Source of the DNA: Blastomussa wellsi | Lineage: Eukaryota > Cnidaria > Anthozoa > Scleractinia > Plerogyridae | Assembly: GCA_947652115.1 (NCBI GenBank) | Contig: OX393566.1 | Span: 21,742,257-21,806,256, forward strand | Direction of reading: 5' to 3' | Length of the DNA: 64,000 nt | Shown here: piece after piece, positions 27,701 to 42,700 of the stretch | How the letters are laid out: each line of letters begins with the position of its first letter | How positions within the stretch are numbered: the stretch's first letter is position 1 | The notes under the pieces: model-generated | Told to the model about the DNA's origin: nothing | The model's input: only the letters and a program-made list of their open reading frames with translations | The model's database searches: none | Position numbers and translations under genes: made by a program

Positions 27701-30700
27701 ACCTGTTTTGAAAAAGCCAAAGCAAGGCCACAAAGCCACACCAGACTTTGAGCGACACTCACCAGCCAGTTCGCAGGCCCTGCTGGTTAGGTTGGAAATT
27801 TTCAGAAGCAGGTCTTGGAAGTCACTGGCCACCACAACGTCGTCGTCAGACTCCGTTACCAGTCGTAGTTGATCTGCGTCAACACCACTGCCAACGCCCA
27901 CGGCTAGAACACGAACGCCTGCCTTTCGCAAGGGCTCTGAGGCCTCTCTCAAGTCTTTGGCGTCGGCTGCTGGGGTCTGGGTGCCGTCCGTTATTAGAAG
28001 GGCAATCTTTGGCACGCCCGTTCTTGCTTCAGAGAAGATCTCAGCGGCCGCTAAATCCAGCGCTTTGTCGATTCGTGTCAGGCCTCTCTCGTAAGGTAGA
28101 GCATCCACAGCCCTCCCGAACTCCTCCGGGGTCGCATACTGGCCGAATCGAGCCTGTACTGAAGCCGAGTTACTGTACAGAACCATGGCTGCTTGACTCT
28201 GGTCTGGTGCTAGGCCGAAACTCTTCGCTACTGCCTTGACAAAGTTCTTCTGTTTCACGTAGTTCCTTCTCCCAATGCTGCCCGAAGAATCGAGGATAAA
28301 TGCCACGTCCACAGGAGAGCTACATGGCGGTGGTGCTAATGAGACAGAAATTCAAGGCAGTTAGTGTCAGCTCTACTTTCTGGAGACTCAGCAAAGCTCG
28401 TTCTCTTCCCAGCCCTTATACAAAAAGTTCAAGACCTTTTCATGAGCTCTTTCTTTCAAGCCGGACAAGCTAACGCGCCCAAAAGCCACACAGATCTATC
28501 TACACACGGAAAGGAACAACACATTCGGCTTTAAATCATGGGATATTATGGCTTCTCTGGCACTCAGTCAAGTCGTAGAAGGCGGCGGCAGGCGCCTCTT
28601 AATTGTTGGACACTAGTTTGTGGCGGGAAATTAACTTGGCGGGCTAGCTTACAAGGAGAAAATCCCAGCATCCCTATCTAGCTAGACCTGTTTTGAAAAA
28701 GCCAAAGCAAGGCCACAAAGCCACACCAGACTTTGAGCGACACTCACCAGCCAGTTCGCAGGCCCTGCTGGTTAGGTTGGAAATTTTCAGAAGCAGGTCT
28801 TGGAAGTCACTGGCCACCACAACGTCGTCGTCAGACTCCGTTACCAGTCGTAGTTGATCTGCGTCAACACCACTGCCAACGCCCACGGCTAGAACACGAA
28901 CGCCTGCCTTTCGCAAGGGCTCTGAGGCCTCTCTCAAGTCTTTGGCGTCGGCTGCTGGGGTCTGGGTGCCGTCCGTTATTAGAAGGGCAATCTTTGGCAC
29001 GCCCGTTCTGGCTTCAGAGAAGATCTCAGCGGCCGCTAAACCCAGCGCTTTGTCGATTCGTGTCAGGCCTCTCTCGTAAGGTAGAGCATCCACAGCCCTC
29101 CCGAACTCCTCCGGGGTGGCATACTGGCCGAATCGAGCCTGTACTGAAGCCGAGTTACTGTACAGAACCATGGCTGCTTGACTCTGGTCTGGTGCTAGGC
29201 CGAAACTCTTCGCTACTGCCTTGACAAAGTTCTTCTGTTTCACGTAGTTCCTTCTCCCAATGCTGCCCGAAGAATCGAGGATAAATGCCACGTCCACAGG
29301 AGAGCTACATGGCGGTGGTGCTAATGAGACAGAAATTCAAGGCAGTTAGTGTCAGCTCTACTTTCTGGAGACTCAGCAAAGCTCGTTCTCTTCCCAGCCC
29401 TTATACAAAAAGTTCAAGACCTTTTCATGAGCTCTTTCTTTCAAGCCGGACAAGCTAACGCGCCCAAAAGCCACACAGATCTATCTACACACGGAAAGGA
29501 ACAACACATTCGGCTTTAAATCATGGGATATTATGGCTTCTCTGGCACTCAGTCAAGTCGTAGAAGGCGGCGGCAGGCGCCTCTTAATTGTTGGACACTA
29601 GTTTGTGGCGGGAAATTAACTTGGCGGGCTAGCTTACAAGGAGAAAATCCCAGCATCCCTATCTAGCTAGACCTGTTTTGAAAAAGCCAAAGCAAGGCCA
29701 CAAAGCCACACCAGACTTTGAGCGACACTCACCAGCCAGTTCGCAGGCCCTGCTGGTTAGGTTGGAAATTTTCAGAAGCAGGTCTTGGAAGTCACTGGCC
29801 ACCACAACGTCGTCGTCAGACTCCGTTACCAGTCGTAGTTGATCTGCGTCAACACCACTGCCAACGCCCACGGCTAGAACACGAACGCCTGCCTTTCGCA
29901 AGGGCTCTGAGGCCTCTCTCAAGTCTTTGGCGTCGGCTGCTGGGGTCTGGGTGCCGTCCGTTATTAGAAGGGCAATCTTTGGCACGCCCGTTCTGGCTTC
30001 AGAGAAGATCTCAGCGGCCGCTAAACCCAGCGCTTTGTCGATTCGTGTCAGGCCTCTCTCGTAAGGTAGAGCATCCACAGCCCTCCCGAACTCCTCCGGG
30101 GTGGCATACTGGCCGAATCGAGCCTGTACTGAAGCCGAGTTACTGTACAGAACCATGGCTGCTTGACTCTGGTCTGGTGCTAGGCCGAAACTCTTCGCTA
30201 CTGCCTTGACAAAGTTCTTCTGTTTCACGTAGTTCCTTCTCCCAATGCTGCCCGAAGAATCGAGGATAAATGCCACGTCCACAGGAGAGCTACATGGCGG
30301 TGGTGCTAATGAGACAGAAATTCAAGGCAGTTAGTGTCAGCTCTACTTTCTGGAGACTCAGCAAAGCTCGTTCTCTTCCCAGCCCTTATACAAAAAGTTC
30401 AAGACCTTTTCATGAGCTCTTTCTTTCAAGCCGGACAAGCTAACGCGCCCAAAAGCCACACAGATCTATCTACACACGGAAAGGAACAACACATTCGGCT
30501 TTAAATCATGGGATATTATGGCTTCTCTGGCACTCAGTCAAGTCGTAGAAGGCGGCGGCAGGCGCCTCTTAATTGTTGGACACTAGTTTGTGGCGGGAAA
30601 TTAACTTGGCGGGCTAGCTTACAAGGAGAAAATCCCAGCATCCCTATCTAGCTAGACCTGTTTTGAAAAAGCCAAAGCAAGGCCACAAAGCCACACCAGA

Positions 30701-33700
30701 CTTTGAGCGACACTCACCAGCCAGTTCGCAGGCCCTGCTGGTTAGGTTGGAAATTTTCAGAAGCAGGTCTTGGAAGTCACTGGCCACCACAACGTCGTCG
30801 TCAGACTCCGTTACCAGTCGTAGTTGATCTGCGTCAACACCACTGCCAACGCCCACGGCTAGAACACGAACGCCTGCCTTTCGCAAGGGCTCTGAGGCCT
30901 CTCTCAAGTCTTTGGCGTCGGCTGCTGGGGTCTGGGTGCCGTCCGTTATTAGAAGGGCAATCTTTGGCACGCCCGTTCTGGCTTCAGAGAAGATCTCAGC
31001 GGCCGCTAAACCCAGCGCTTTGTCGATTCGTGTCAGGCCTCTCTCGTAAGGTAGAGCATCCACAGCCCTCCCGAACTCCTCCGGGGTGGCATACTGGCCG
31101 AATCGAGCCTGTACTGAAGCCGAGTTACTGTACAGAACCATGGCTGCTTGACTCTGGTCTGGTGCTAGGCCGAAACTCTTCGCTACTGCCTTGACAAAGT
31201 TCTTCTGTTTCACGTAGTTCCTTCTCCCAATGCTGCCCGAAGAATCGAGGATAAATGCCACGTCCACAGGAGAGCTACATGGCGGTGGTGCTAATGAGAC
31301 AGAAATTCAAGGCAGTTAGTGTCAGCTCTACTTTCTGGAGACTCAGCAAAGCTCGTTCTCTTCCCAGCCCTTATACAAAAAGTTCAAGACCTTTTCATGA
31401 GCTCTTTCTTTCAAGCCGGACAAGCTAACGCGCCCAAAAGCCACACAGATCTATCTACACACGGAAAGGAACAACACATTCGGCTTTAAATCATGGGATA
31501 TTATGGCTTCTCTGGCACTCAGTCAAGTCGTAGAAGGCGGCGGCAGGCGCCTCTTAATTGTTGGACACTAGTTTGTGGCGGGAAATTAACTTGGCGGGCT
31601 AGCTTACAAGGAGAAAATCCCAGCATCCCTATCTAGCTAGACCTGTTTTGAAAAAGCCAAAGCAAGGCCACAAAGCCACACCAGACTTTGAGCGACACTC
31701 ACCAGCCAGTTCGCAGGCCCTGCTGGTTAGGTTGGAAATTTTCAGAAGCAGGTCTTGGAAGTCACTGGCCACCACAACGTCGTCGTCAGACTCCGTTACC
31801 AGTCGTAGTTGATCTGCGTCAACACCACTGCCAACGCCCACGGCTAGAACACGAACGCCTGCCTTTCGCAAGGGCTCTGAGGCCTCTCTCAAGTCTTTGG
31901 CGTCGGCTGCTGGGGTCTGGGTGCCGTCCGTTATTAGAAGGGCAATCTTTGGCACGCCCGTTCTGGCTTCAGAGAAGATCTCAGCGGCCGCTAAATCCAG
32001 CGCTTTGTCGATTCGTGTCAGGCCTCTCTCGTAAGGTAGAGCATCCACAGCCCTCCCGAACTCCTCCGGGGTGGCATACTGGCCGAATCGAGCCTGTACT
32101 GAAGCCGAGTTACTGTACAGAACCATGGCTGCTTGACTCTGGTCTGGTGCTAGGCCGAAACTCTTCGCTACTGCCTTGACAAAGTTCTTCTGTTTCACGT
32201 AGTTCCTTCTCCCAATGCTGCCCGAAGAATCGAGGATAAATGCCACGTCCACAGGAGAGCTACATGGTGGTGGTGCTAATGAGACAGAAATTCAAGGCAG
32301 TTAGTGTCAGCTCTACTTTCTGGAGACTCAGCAAAGCTCGTTCTCTTCCCAGCCCTTATACAAAAAGTTCAAGACCTTTTCATGAGCTCTTTCTTTCAAG
32401 CCGGACAAGCTAACGCGCCCAAAAGCCACACAGATCTATCTACACACGGAAAGGAACAACACATTCGGCTTTAAATCATGGGATATTATGGCTTCTCTGG
32501 CACTCAGTCAAGTCGTAGAAGGCGGCGGCAGGCGCCTCTTAATTGTTGGACACTAGTTTGTGGCGGGAAATTAACTTGGCGGGCTAGCTTACAAGGAGAA
32601 AATCCCAGCATCCCTATCTAGCTAGACCTGTTTTGAAAAAGCCAAAGCAAGGCCACAAAGCCACACCAGACTTTGAGCGACACTCACCAGCCAGTTCGCA
32701 GGCCCTGCTGGTTAGGTTGGAAATTTTCAGAAGCAGGTCTTGGAAGTCACTGGCCACCACAACGTCGTCGTCAGACTCCGTTACCAGTCGTAGTTGATCT
32801 GCGTCAACACCACTGCCAACGCCCACGGCTAGAACACGAACGCCTGCCTTTCGCAAGGGCTCTGAGGCCTCTCTCAAGTCTTTGGCGTCGGCTGCTGGGG
32901 TCTGGGTGCCGTCCGTTATTAGAAGGGCAATCTTTGGCACGCCCGTTCTGGCTTCAGAGAAGATCTCAGCGGCCGCTAAATCCAGCGCTTTGTCGATTCG
33001 TGTCAGGCCTCTCTCGTAAGGTAGAGCATCCACAGCCCTCCCGAACTCCTCCGGGGTGGCATACTGGCCGAATCGAGCCTGTACTGAAGCCGAGTTACTG
33101 TACAGAACCATGGCTGCTTGACTCTGGTCTGGTGCTAGGCCGAAACTCTTCGCTACTGCCTTGACAAAGTTCTTCTGTTTCACGTAGTTCCTTCTCCCAA
33201 TGCTGCCCGAAGAATCGAGGATAAATGCCACGTCCACAGGAGAGCTACATGGCGGTGGTGCTAATGAGACAGAAATTCAAGGCAGTTAGTGTCAGCTCTA
33301 CTTTCTGGAGACTCAGCAAAGCTCGTTCTCTTCCCAGCCCTTATACAAAAAGTTCAAGACCTTTTCATGAGCTCTTTCTTTCAAGCCGGACAAGCTAACG
33401 CGCCCAAAAGCCACACAGATCTATCTACACACGGAAAGGAACAACACATTCGGCTTTAAATCATGGGATGTTATGGCTTCTCTGGCACTCAGCCAAGTGG
33501 TAGAAGGCGGCGGCAGGCGCCTCTTAATTGTTGGACACTAGTTTGTGGCGGGAAATTAACTTGGCGGGCTAGCTTACAAGGAGAAAATCCCAGCATCCCT
33601 ATCTAGCTAGACCTGTTTTGAAAAAGCCAAAGCAAGGCCACAAAGCCACACCAGACTTTGAGCGACACTCACCAGCCAGTTCGCAGGCCCTGCTGGTTAG

Positions 33701-36700
33701 GTTGGAAATTTTCAGAAGCAGGTCTTGGAAGTCACTGGCCACCACAACGTCGTCGTCAGACTCCGTTACCAGTCGTAGTTGATCTGCGTCAACACCACTG
33801 CCAACGCCCACGGCTAGAACACGAACGCCTGCCTTTCGCAAGGGCTCTGAGGCCTCTCTCAAGTCTTTGGCGTCGGCTGCTGGGGTCTGGGTGCCGTCCG
33901 TTATTAGAAGGGCAATCTTTGGCACGCCCGTTCTTGCTTCAGAGAAGATCTCAGCGGCCGCTAAATCCAGCGCTTTGTCGATTCGTGTCAGGCCTCTCTC
34001 GTAAGGTAGAGCATCCACAGCCCTCCCGAACTCCTCCGGGGTCGCATACTGGCCGAATCGAGCCTGTACTGAAGCCGAGTTACTGTACAGAACCATGGCT
34101 GCTTGACTCTGGTCTGGTGCTAGGCCGAAACTCTTCGCTACTGCCTTGACAAAGTTCTTCTGTTTCACGTAGTTCCTTCTCCCAATGCTGCCCGAAGAAT
34201 CGAGGATAAATGCCACGTCCACAGGAGAGCTACATGGCGGTGGTGCTAATGAGACAGAAATTCAAGGCAGTTAGTGTCAGCTCTACTTTCTGGAGACTCA
34301 GCAAAGCTCGTTCTCTTCCCAGCCCTTATACAAAAAGTTCAAGACCTTTTCATGAGCTCTTTCTTTCAAGCCGGACAAGCTAACGCGCCCAAAAGCCACA
34401 CAGATCTATCTACACACGGAAAGGAACAACACATTCGGCTTTAAATCATGGGATATTATGGCTTCTCTGGCACTCAGTCAAGTCGTAGAAGGCGGCGGCA
34501 GGCGCCTCTTAATTGTTGGACACTAGTTTGTGGCGGGAAATTAACTTGGCGGGCTAGCTTACAAGGAGAAAATCCCAGCATCCCTATCTAGCTAGACCTG
34601 TTTTGAAAAAGCCAAAGCAAGGCCACAAAGCCACACCAGACTTTGAGCGACACTCACCAGCCAGTTCGCAGGCCCTGCTGGTTAGGTTGGAAATTTTCAG
34701 AAGCAGGTCTTGGAAGTCACTGGCCACCACAACGTCGTCGTCAGACTCCGTTACCAGTCGTAGTTGATCTGCGTCAACACCACTGCCAACGCCCACGGCT
34801 AGAACACGAACGCCTGCCTTTCGCAAGGGCTCTGAGGCCTCTCTCAAGTCTTTGGCGTCGGCTGCTGGGGTCTGGGTGCCGTCCGTTATTAGAAGGGCAA
34901 TCTTTGGCACGCCCGTTCTGGCTTCAGAGAAGATCTCAGCGGCCGCTAAATCCAGCGCTTTGTCGATTCGTGTCAGGCCTCTCTCGTAAGGTAGAGCATC
35001 CACAGCCCTCCCGAACTCCTCCGGGGTGGCATACTGGCCGAATCGAGCCTGTACTGAAGCCGAGTTACTGTACAGAACCATGGCTGCTTGACTCTGGTCT
35101 GGTGCTAGGCCGAAACTCTTCGCTACTGCCTTGACAAAGTTCTTCTGTTTCACGTAGTTCCTTCTCCCAATGCTGCCCGAAGAATCGAGGATAAATGCCA
35201 CGTCCACAGGAGAGCTACATGGCGGTGGTGCTAATGAGACAGAAATTCAAGGCAGTTAGTGTCAGCTCTACTTTCTGGAGACTCAGCAAAGCTCGTTCTC
35301 TTCCCAGCCCTTATACAAAAAGTTCAAGACCTTTTCATGAGCTCTTTCTTTCAAGCCGGACAAGCTAACGCGCCCAAAAGCCACACAGATCTATCTACAC
35401 ACGGAAAGGAACAACACATTCGGCTTTAAATCATGGGATATTATGGCTTCTCTGGCACTCAGTCAAGTCGTAGAAGGCGGCGGCAGGCGCCTCTTAATTG
35501 TTGGACACTAGTTTGTGGCGGGAAATTAACTTGGCGGGCTAGCTTACAAGGAGAAAATCCCAGCATCCCTATCTAGCTAGACCTGTTTTGAAAAAGCCAA
35601 AGCAAGGCCACAAAGCCACACCAGACTTTGAGCGACACTCACCAGCCAGTTCGCAGGCCCTGCTGGTTAGGTTGGAAATTTTCAGAAGCAGGTCTTGGAA
35701 GTCACTGGCCACCACAACGTCGTCGTCAGACTCCGTTACCAGTCGTAGTTGATCTGCGTCAACACCACTGCCAACGCCCACGGCTAGAACACGAACGCCT
35801 GCCTTTCGCAAGGGCTCTGAGGCCTCTCTCAAGTCTTTGGCGTCGGCTGCTGGGGTCTGGGTGCCGTCCGTTATTAGAAGGGCAATCTTTGGCACGCCCG
35901 TTCTGGCTTCAGAGAAGATCTCAGCGGCCGCTAAATCCAGCGCTTTGTCGATTCGTGTCAGGCCTCTCTCGTAAGGTAGAGCATCCACAGCCCTCCCGAA
36001 CTCCTCCGGGGTCGCATACTGGCCGAATCGAGCCTGTACTGAAGCCGAGTTACTGTACAGAACCATGGCTGCTTGACTCTGGTCTGGTGCTAGGCCGAAA
36101 CTCTTCGCTACTGCCTTGACAAAGTTCTTCTGTTTCACGTAGTTCCTTCTCCCAATGCTGCCCGAAGAATCGAGGATAAATGCCACGTCCACAGGAGAGC
36201 TACATGGCGGTGGTGCTAATGAGACAGAAATTCAAGGCAGTTAGTGTCAGCTCTACTTTCTGGAGACTCAGCAAAGCTCGTTCTCTTCCCAGCCCTTATA
36301 CAAAAAGTTCAAGACCTTTTCATGAGCTCTTTCTTTCAAGCCGGACAAGCTAACGCGCCCAAAAGCCACACAGATCTATCTACACACGGAAAGGAACAAC
36401 ACATTCGGCTTTAAATCATGGGATATTATGGCTTCTCTGGCACTCAGTCAAGTCGTAGAAGGCGGCGGCAGGCGCCTCTTAATTGTTGGACACTAGTTTG
36501 TGGCGGGAAATTAACTTGGCGGGCTAGCTTACAAGGAGAAAATCCCAGCATCCCTATCTAGCTAGACCTGTTTTGAAAAAGCCAAAGCAAGGCCACAAAG
36601 CCACACCAGACTTTGAGCGACACTCACCAGCCAGTTCGCAGGCCCTGCTGGTTAGGTTGGAAATTTTCAGAAGCAGGTCTTGGAAGTCACTGGCCACCAC

Positions 36701-39700
36701 AACGTCGTCGTCAGACTCCGTTACCAGTCGTAGTTGATCTGCGTCAACACCACTGCCAACGCCCACGGCTAGAACACGAACGCCTGCCTTTCGCAAGGGC
36801 TCTGAGGCCTCTCTCAAGTCTTTGGCGTCGGCTGCTGGGGTCTGGGTGCCGTCCGTTATTAGAAGGGCAATCTTTGGCACGCCCGTTCTGGCTTCAGAGA
36901 AGATCTCAGCGGCCGCTAAACCCAGCGCTTTGTCGATTCGTGTCAGGCCTCTCTCGTAAGGTAGAGCATCCACAGCCCTCCCGAACTCCTCCGGGGTGGC
37001 ATACTGGCCGAATCGAGCCTGTACTGAAGCCGAGTTACTGTACAGAACCATGGCTGCTTGACTCTGGTCTGGTGCTAGGCCGAAACTCTTCGCTACTGCC
37101 TTGACAAAGTTCTTCTGTTTCACGTAGTTCCTTCTCCCAATGCTGCCCGAAGAATCGAGGATAAATGCCACGTCCACAGGAGAGCTACATGGCGGTGGTG
37201 CTAATGAGACAGAAATTCAAGGCAGTTAGTGTCAGCTCTACTTTCTGGAGACTCAGCAAAGCTCGTTCTCTTCCCAGCCCTTATACAAAAAGTTCAAGAC
37301 CTTTTCATGAGCTCTTTCTTTCAAGCCGGACAAGCTAACGCGCCCAAAAGCCACACAGATCTATCTACACACGGAAAGGAACAACACATTCGGCTTTAAA
37401 TCATGGGATATTATGGCTTCTCTGGCACTCAGTCAAGTCGTAGAAGGCGGCGGCAGGCGCCTCTTAATTGTTGGACACTAGTTTGTGGCGGGAAATTAAC
37501 TTGGCGGGCTAGCTTACAAGGAGAAAATCCCAGCATCCCTATCTAGCTAGACCTGTTTTGAAAAAGCCAAAGCAAGGCCACAAAGCCACATCAGACTTTG
37601 AGCGACACTCACCAGCCAGTTCGCAGGCCCTGCTGGTTAGGTTGGAAATTTTCAGAAGCAGGTCTTGGAAGTCACTGGCCACCACAACGTCGTCGTCAGA
37701 CTCCGTTACCAGTCGTAGTTGATCTGCGTCAACACCACTGCCAACGCCCACGGCTAGAACACGAACGCCTGCCTTTCGCAAGGGCTCTGAGGCCTCTCTC
37801 AAGTCTTTGGCGTCGGCTGCTGGGGTCTGGGTGCCGTCCGTTATTAGAAGGGCAATCTTTGGCACGCCCGTTCTGGCTTCAGAGAAGATCTCAGCGGCCG
37901 CTAAACCCAGCGCTTTGTCGATTCGTGTCAGGCCTCTCTCGTAAGGTAGAGCATCCACAGCCCTCCCGAACTCCTCCGGGGTGGCATACTGGCCGAATCG
38001 AGCCTGTACTGAAGCCGAGTTACTGTACAGAACCATGGCTGCTTGACTCTGGTCTGGTGCTAGGCCGAAACTCTTCGCTACTGCCTTGACAAAGTTCTTC
38101 TGTTTCACGTAGTTCCTTCTCCCAATGCTGCCCGAAGAATCGAGGATAAATGCCACGTCCACAGGAGAGCTACATGGCGGTGGTGCTAATGAGACAGAAA
38201 TTCAAGGCAGTTAGTGTCAGCGCTACGTTTCTGGAGACTCAGCAAAGCTCGTTCTCTTCCCAGCCCTTATACAAAAAGTTCAAGACCTTTTCATGAGCTC
38301 TTTCTTTCAAGCCGGACAAGCGAACGCGCCCAAAAGCCACACAGATCTATCTACACACGGAAAGGAACAACACATTCGGCTTTAAATCATGGGATATTAT
38401 GGCTTCTCTGGCACTCAGTCAAGTCGTAGAAGGCGGCGGCAGGCGCCTCTTAATTGTTGGACACTAGTTTGTGGCGGGAAATTAACTTGGCGGGCTAGCT
38501 TACAAGGAGAAAATCCCAGCATCCCTATCTAGCTAGACCTGTTTTCAAAAAGCCAAAGCAAGGCCACAAAGCCACACCAGACTTTGAGCGACACTCACCA
38601 GCCAGTTCGAAGGCCCTGCTGGTTAGGTTGGAAATTTTCAGAAGCAGGTCTTGGAAGTCACTGGCCACCACAACGTCGTCGTCAGACTCCGTTACCAGTC
38701 GTAGTTGATCTGCGTCAACACCACTGCCAACGCCCACGGCTAGAACACGAACGCCTGCCTTTCGCAAGGGCTCTGAGGCCTCTCTCAAGTCTTTGGCGTC
38801 GGCTGCTGGGGTCTGGGTGCCGTCCGTTATTAGAAGGGCAATCTTTGGCACGCCCGTTCTGGCTTCAGAGAAGATCTCAGCGGCCGCTAAATCCAGCGCT
38901 TTGTCGATTCGTGTCAGGCCTCTCTCGTAAGGTAGAGCATCCACAGCCCTCCCGAACTCCTCCGGGGTCGCATACTGGCCGAATCGAGCCTGTACTGAAG
39001 CCGAGTTACTGTACAGAACCATGGCTGCTTGACTCTGGTCTGGTGCTAGGCCGAAACTCTTCGCTACTGCCTTGACAAAGTTCTTCTGTTTCACGTAGTT
39101 CCTTCTCCCAATGCTGCCCGAAGAATCGAGGATAAATGCCACGTCCACAGGAGAGCTACATGGCGGTGGTGCTAATGAGACAGAAATTCAAGGCAGTTAG
39201 TGTCAGCTCTACTTTCTGGAGACTCAGCAAAGCTCGTTCTCTTCCCAGCCCTTATACAAAAAGTTCAAGACCTTTTCATGAGCTCTTTCTTTCAAGCCGG
39301 ACATGCTAACGCGCCCAAAAGCCACACAGATCTATCTACACACGGAAAGGAACAACACATTCGGCTTTAAATCATGGGATATTATGGCTTCTCTGGCACT
39401 CAGTCAAGTCGTAGAAGGCGGCGGCAGGCGCCTCTTAATTGTTGGACACTAGTTTGTGGCGGGAAATTAACTTGGCGGGCTAGCTTACAAGGAGAAAATC
39501 CCAGCATCCCTATCTAGCTAGACCTGTTTTGAAAAAGCCAAAGCAAGGCCACAAAGCCACATCAGACTTTGAGCGACACTCACCAGCCAGTTCGCAGGCC
39601 CTGCTGGTTAGGTTGGAAATTTTCAGAAGCAGGTCTTGGAAGTCACTGGCCACCACAACGTCGTCGTCAGACTCCGTTACCAGTCGTAGTTGATCTGCGT

Positions 39701-42700
39701 CAACACCACTGCCAACGCCCACGGCTAGAACACGAACGCCTGCCTTTCGCAAGGGCTCTGAGGCCTCTCTCAAGTCTTTGGCGTCGGCTGCTGGGGTCTG
39801 GGTGCCGTCCGTTATTAGAAGGGCAATCTTTGGCACGCCCGTTCTGGCTTCAGAGAAGATCTCAGCGGCCGCTAAACCCAGCGCTTTGTCGATTCGTGTC
39901 AGGCCTCTCTCGTAAGGTAGAGCATCCACAGCCCTCCCGAACTCCTCCGGGGTGGCATACTGGCCGAATCGAGCCTGTACTGAAGCCGAGTTACTGTACA
40001 GAACCATGGCTGCTTGACTCTGGTCTGGTGCTAGGCCGAAACTCTTCGCTACTGCCTTGACAAAGTTCTTCTGTTTCACGTAGTTCCTTCTCCCAATGCT
40101 GCCCGAAGAATCGAGGATAAATGCCACGTCCACAGGAGAGCTACATGGCGGTGGTGCTAATGAGACAGAAATTCAAGGCAGTTAGTGTCAGCGCTACGTT
40201 TCTGGAGACTCAGCAAAGCTCGTTCTCTTCCCAGCCCTTATACAAAAAGTTCAAGACCTTTTCATGAGCTCTTTCTTTCAAGCCGGACAAGCGAACGCGC
40301 CCAAAAGCCACACAGATCTATCTACACACGGAAAGGAACAACACATTCGGCTTTAAATCATGGGATATTATGGCTTCTCTGGCACTCAGTCAAGTCGTAG
40401 AAGGCGGCGGCAGGCGCCTCTTAATTGTTGGACACTAGTTTGTGGCGGGAAATTAACTTGGCGGGCTAGCTTACAAGGAGAAAATCCCAGCATCCCTATC
40501 TAGCTAGACCTGTTTTGAAAAAGCCAAAGCAAGGCCACAAAGCCACACCAGACTTTGAGCGACACTCACCAGCCAGTTCGCAGGCCCTGCTGGTTAGGTT
40601 GGAAATTTTCAGAAGCAGGTCTTGGAAGTCACTGGCCACCACAACGTCGTCGTCAGACTCCGTTACCAGTCGTAGTTGATCTGCGTCAACACCACTGCCA
40701 ACGCCCACGGCTAGAACACGAACGCCTGCCTTTCGCAAGGGCTCTGAGGCCTCTCTCAAGTCTTTGGCGTCGGCTGCTGGGGTCTGGGTGCCGTCCGTTA
40801 TTAGAAGGGCAATCTTTGGCACGCCCGTTCTGGCTTCAGAGAAGATCTCAGCGGCCGCTAAATCCAGCGCTTTGTCGATTCGTGTCAGGCCTCTCTCGTA
40901 AGGTAGAGCATCCACAGCCCTCCCGAACTCCTCCGGGGTCGCATACTGGCCGAATCGAGCCTGTACTGAAGCCGAGTTACTGTACAGAACCATGGCTGCT
41001 TGACTCTGGTCTGGTGCTAGGCCGAAACTCTTCGCTACTGCCTTGACAAAGTTCTTCTGTTTCACGTAGTTCCTTCTCCCAATGCTGCCCGAAGAATCGA
41101 GGATAAATGCCACGTCCACAGGAGAGCTACATGGCGGTGGTGCTAATGAGACAGAAATTCAAGGCAGTTAGTGTCAGCTCTACTTTCTGGAGACTCAGCA
41201 AAGCTCGTTCTCTTCCCAGCCCTTATACAAAAAGTTCAAGACCTTTTCATGAGCTCTTTCTTTCAAGCCGGACAAGCTAACGCGCCCAAAAGCCACACAG
41301 ATCTATCTACACACGGAAAGGAACAACACATTCGGCTTTAAATCATGGGATATTATGGCTTCTCTGGCACTCAGTCAAGTCGTAGAAGGCGGCGGCAGGC
41401 GCCTCTTAATTGTTGGACACTAGTTTGTGGCGGGAAATTAACTTGGCGGGCTAGCTTACAAGGAGAAAATCCCAGCATCCCTATCTAGCTAGACCTGTTT
41501 TGAAAAAGCCAAAGCAAGGCCACAAAGCCACACCAGACTTTGAGCGACACTCACCAGCCAGTTCGCAGGCCCTGCTGGTTAGGTTGGAAATTTTCAGAAG
41601 CAGGTCTTGGAAGTCACTGGCCACCACAACGTCGTCGTCAGACTCCGTTACCAGTCGTAGTTGATCTGCGTCAACACCACTGCCAACGCCCACGGCTAGA
41701 ACACGAACGCCTGCCTTTCGCAAGGGCTCTGAGGCCTCTCTCAAGTCTTTGGCGTCGGCTGCTGGGGTCTGGGTGCCGTCCGTTATTAGAAGGGCAATCT
41801 TTGGCACGCCCGTTCTGGCTTCAGAGAAGATCTCAGCGGCCGCTAAACCCAGCGCTTTGTCGATTCGTGTCAGGCCTCTCTCGTAAGGTAGAGCATCCAC
41901 AGCCCTCCCGAACTCCTCCGGGGTGGCATACTGGCCGAATCGAGCCTGTACTGAAGCCGAGTTACTGTACAGAACCATGGCTGCTTGACTCTGGTCTGGT
42001 GCTAGGCCGAAACTCTTCGCTACTGCCTTGACAAAGTTCTTCTGTTTCACGTAGTTCCTTCTCCCAATGCTGCCCGAAGAATCGAGGATAAATGCCACGT
42101 CCACAGGAGAGCTACATGGCGGTGGTGCTAATGAGACAGAAATTCAAGGCAGTTAGTGTCAGCTCTACTTTCTGGAGACTCAGCAAAGCTCGTTCTCTTC
42201 CCAGCCCTTATACAAAAAGTTCAAGACCTTTTCATGAGCTCTTTCTTTCAAGCCGGACAAGCTAACGCGCCCAAAAGCCACACAGATCTATCTACACACG
42301 GAAAGGAACAACACATTCGGCTTTAAATCATGGGATATTATGGCTTCTCTGGCACTCAGTCAAGTCGTAGAAGGCGGCGGCAGGCGCCTCTTAATTGTTG
42401 GACACTAGTTTGTGGCGGGAAATTAACTTGGCGGGCTAGCTTACAAGGAGAAAATCCCAGCATCCCTATCTAGCTAGACCTGTTTTGAAAAAGCCAAAGC
42501 AAGGCCACAAAGCCACATCAGACTTTGAGCGACACTCACCAGCCAGTTCGCAGGCCCTGCTGGTTAGGTTGGAAATTTTCAGAAGCAGGTCTTGGAAGTC
42601 ACTGGCCACCACAACGTCGTCGTCAGACTCCGTTACCAGTCGTAGTTGATCTGCGTCAACACCACTGCCAACGCCCACGGCTAGAACACGAACGCCTGCC

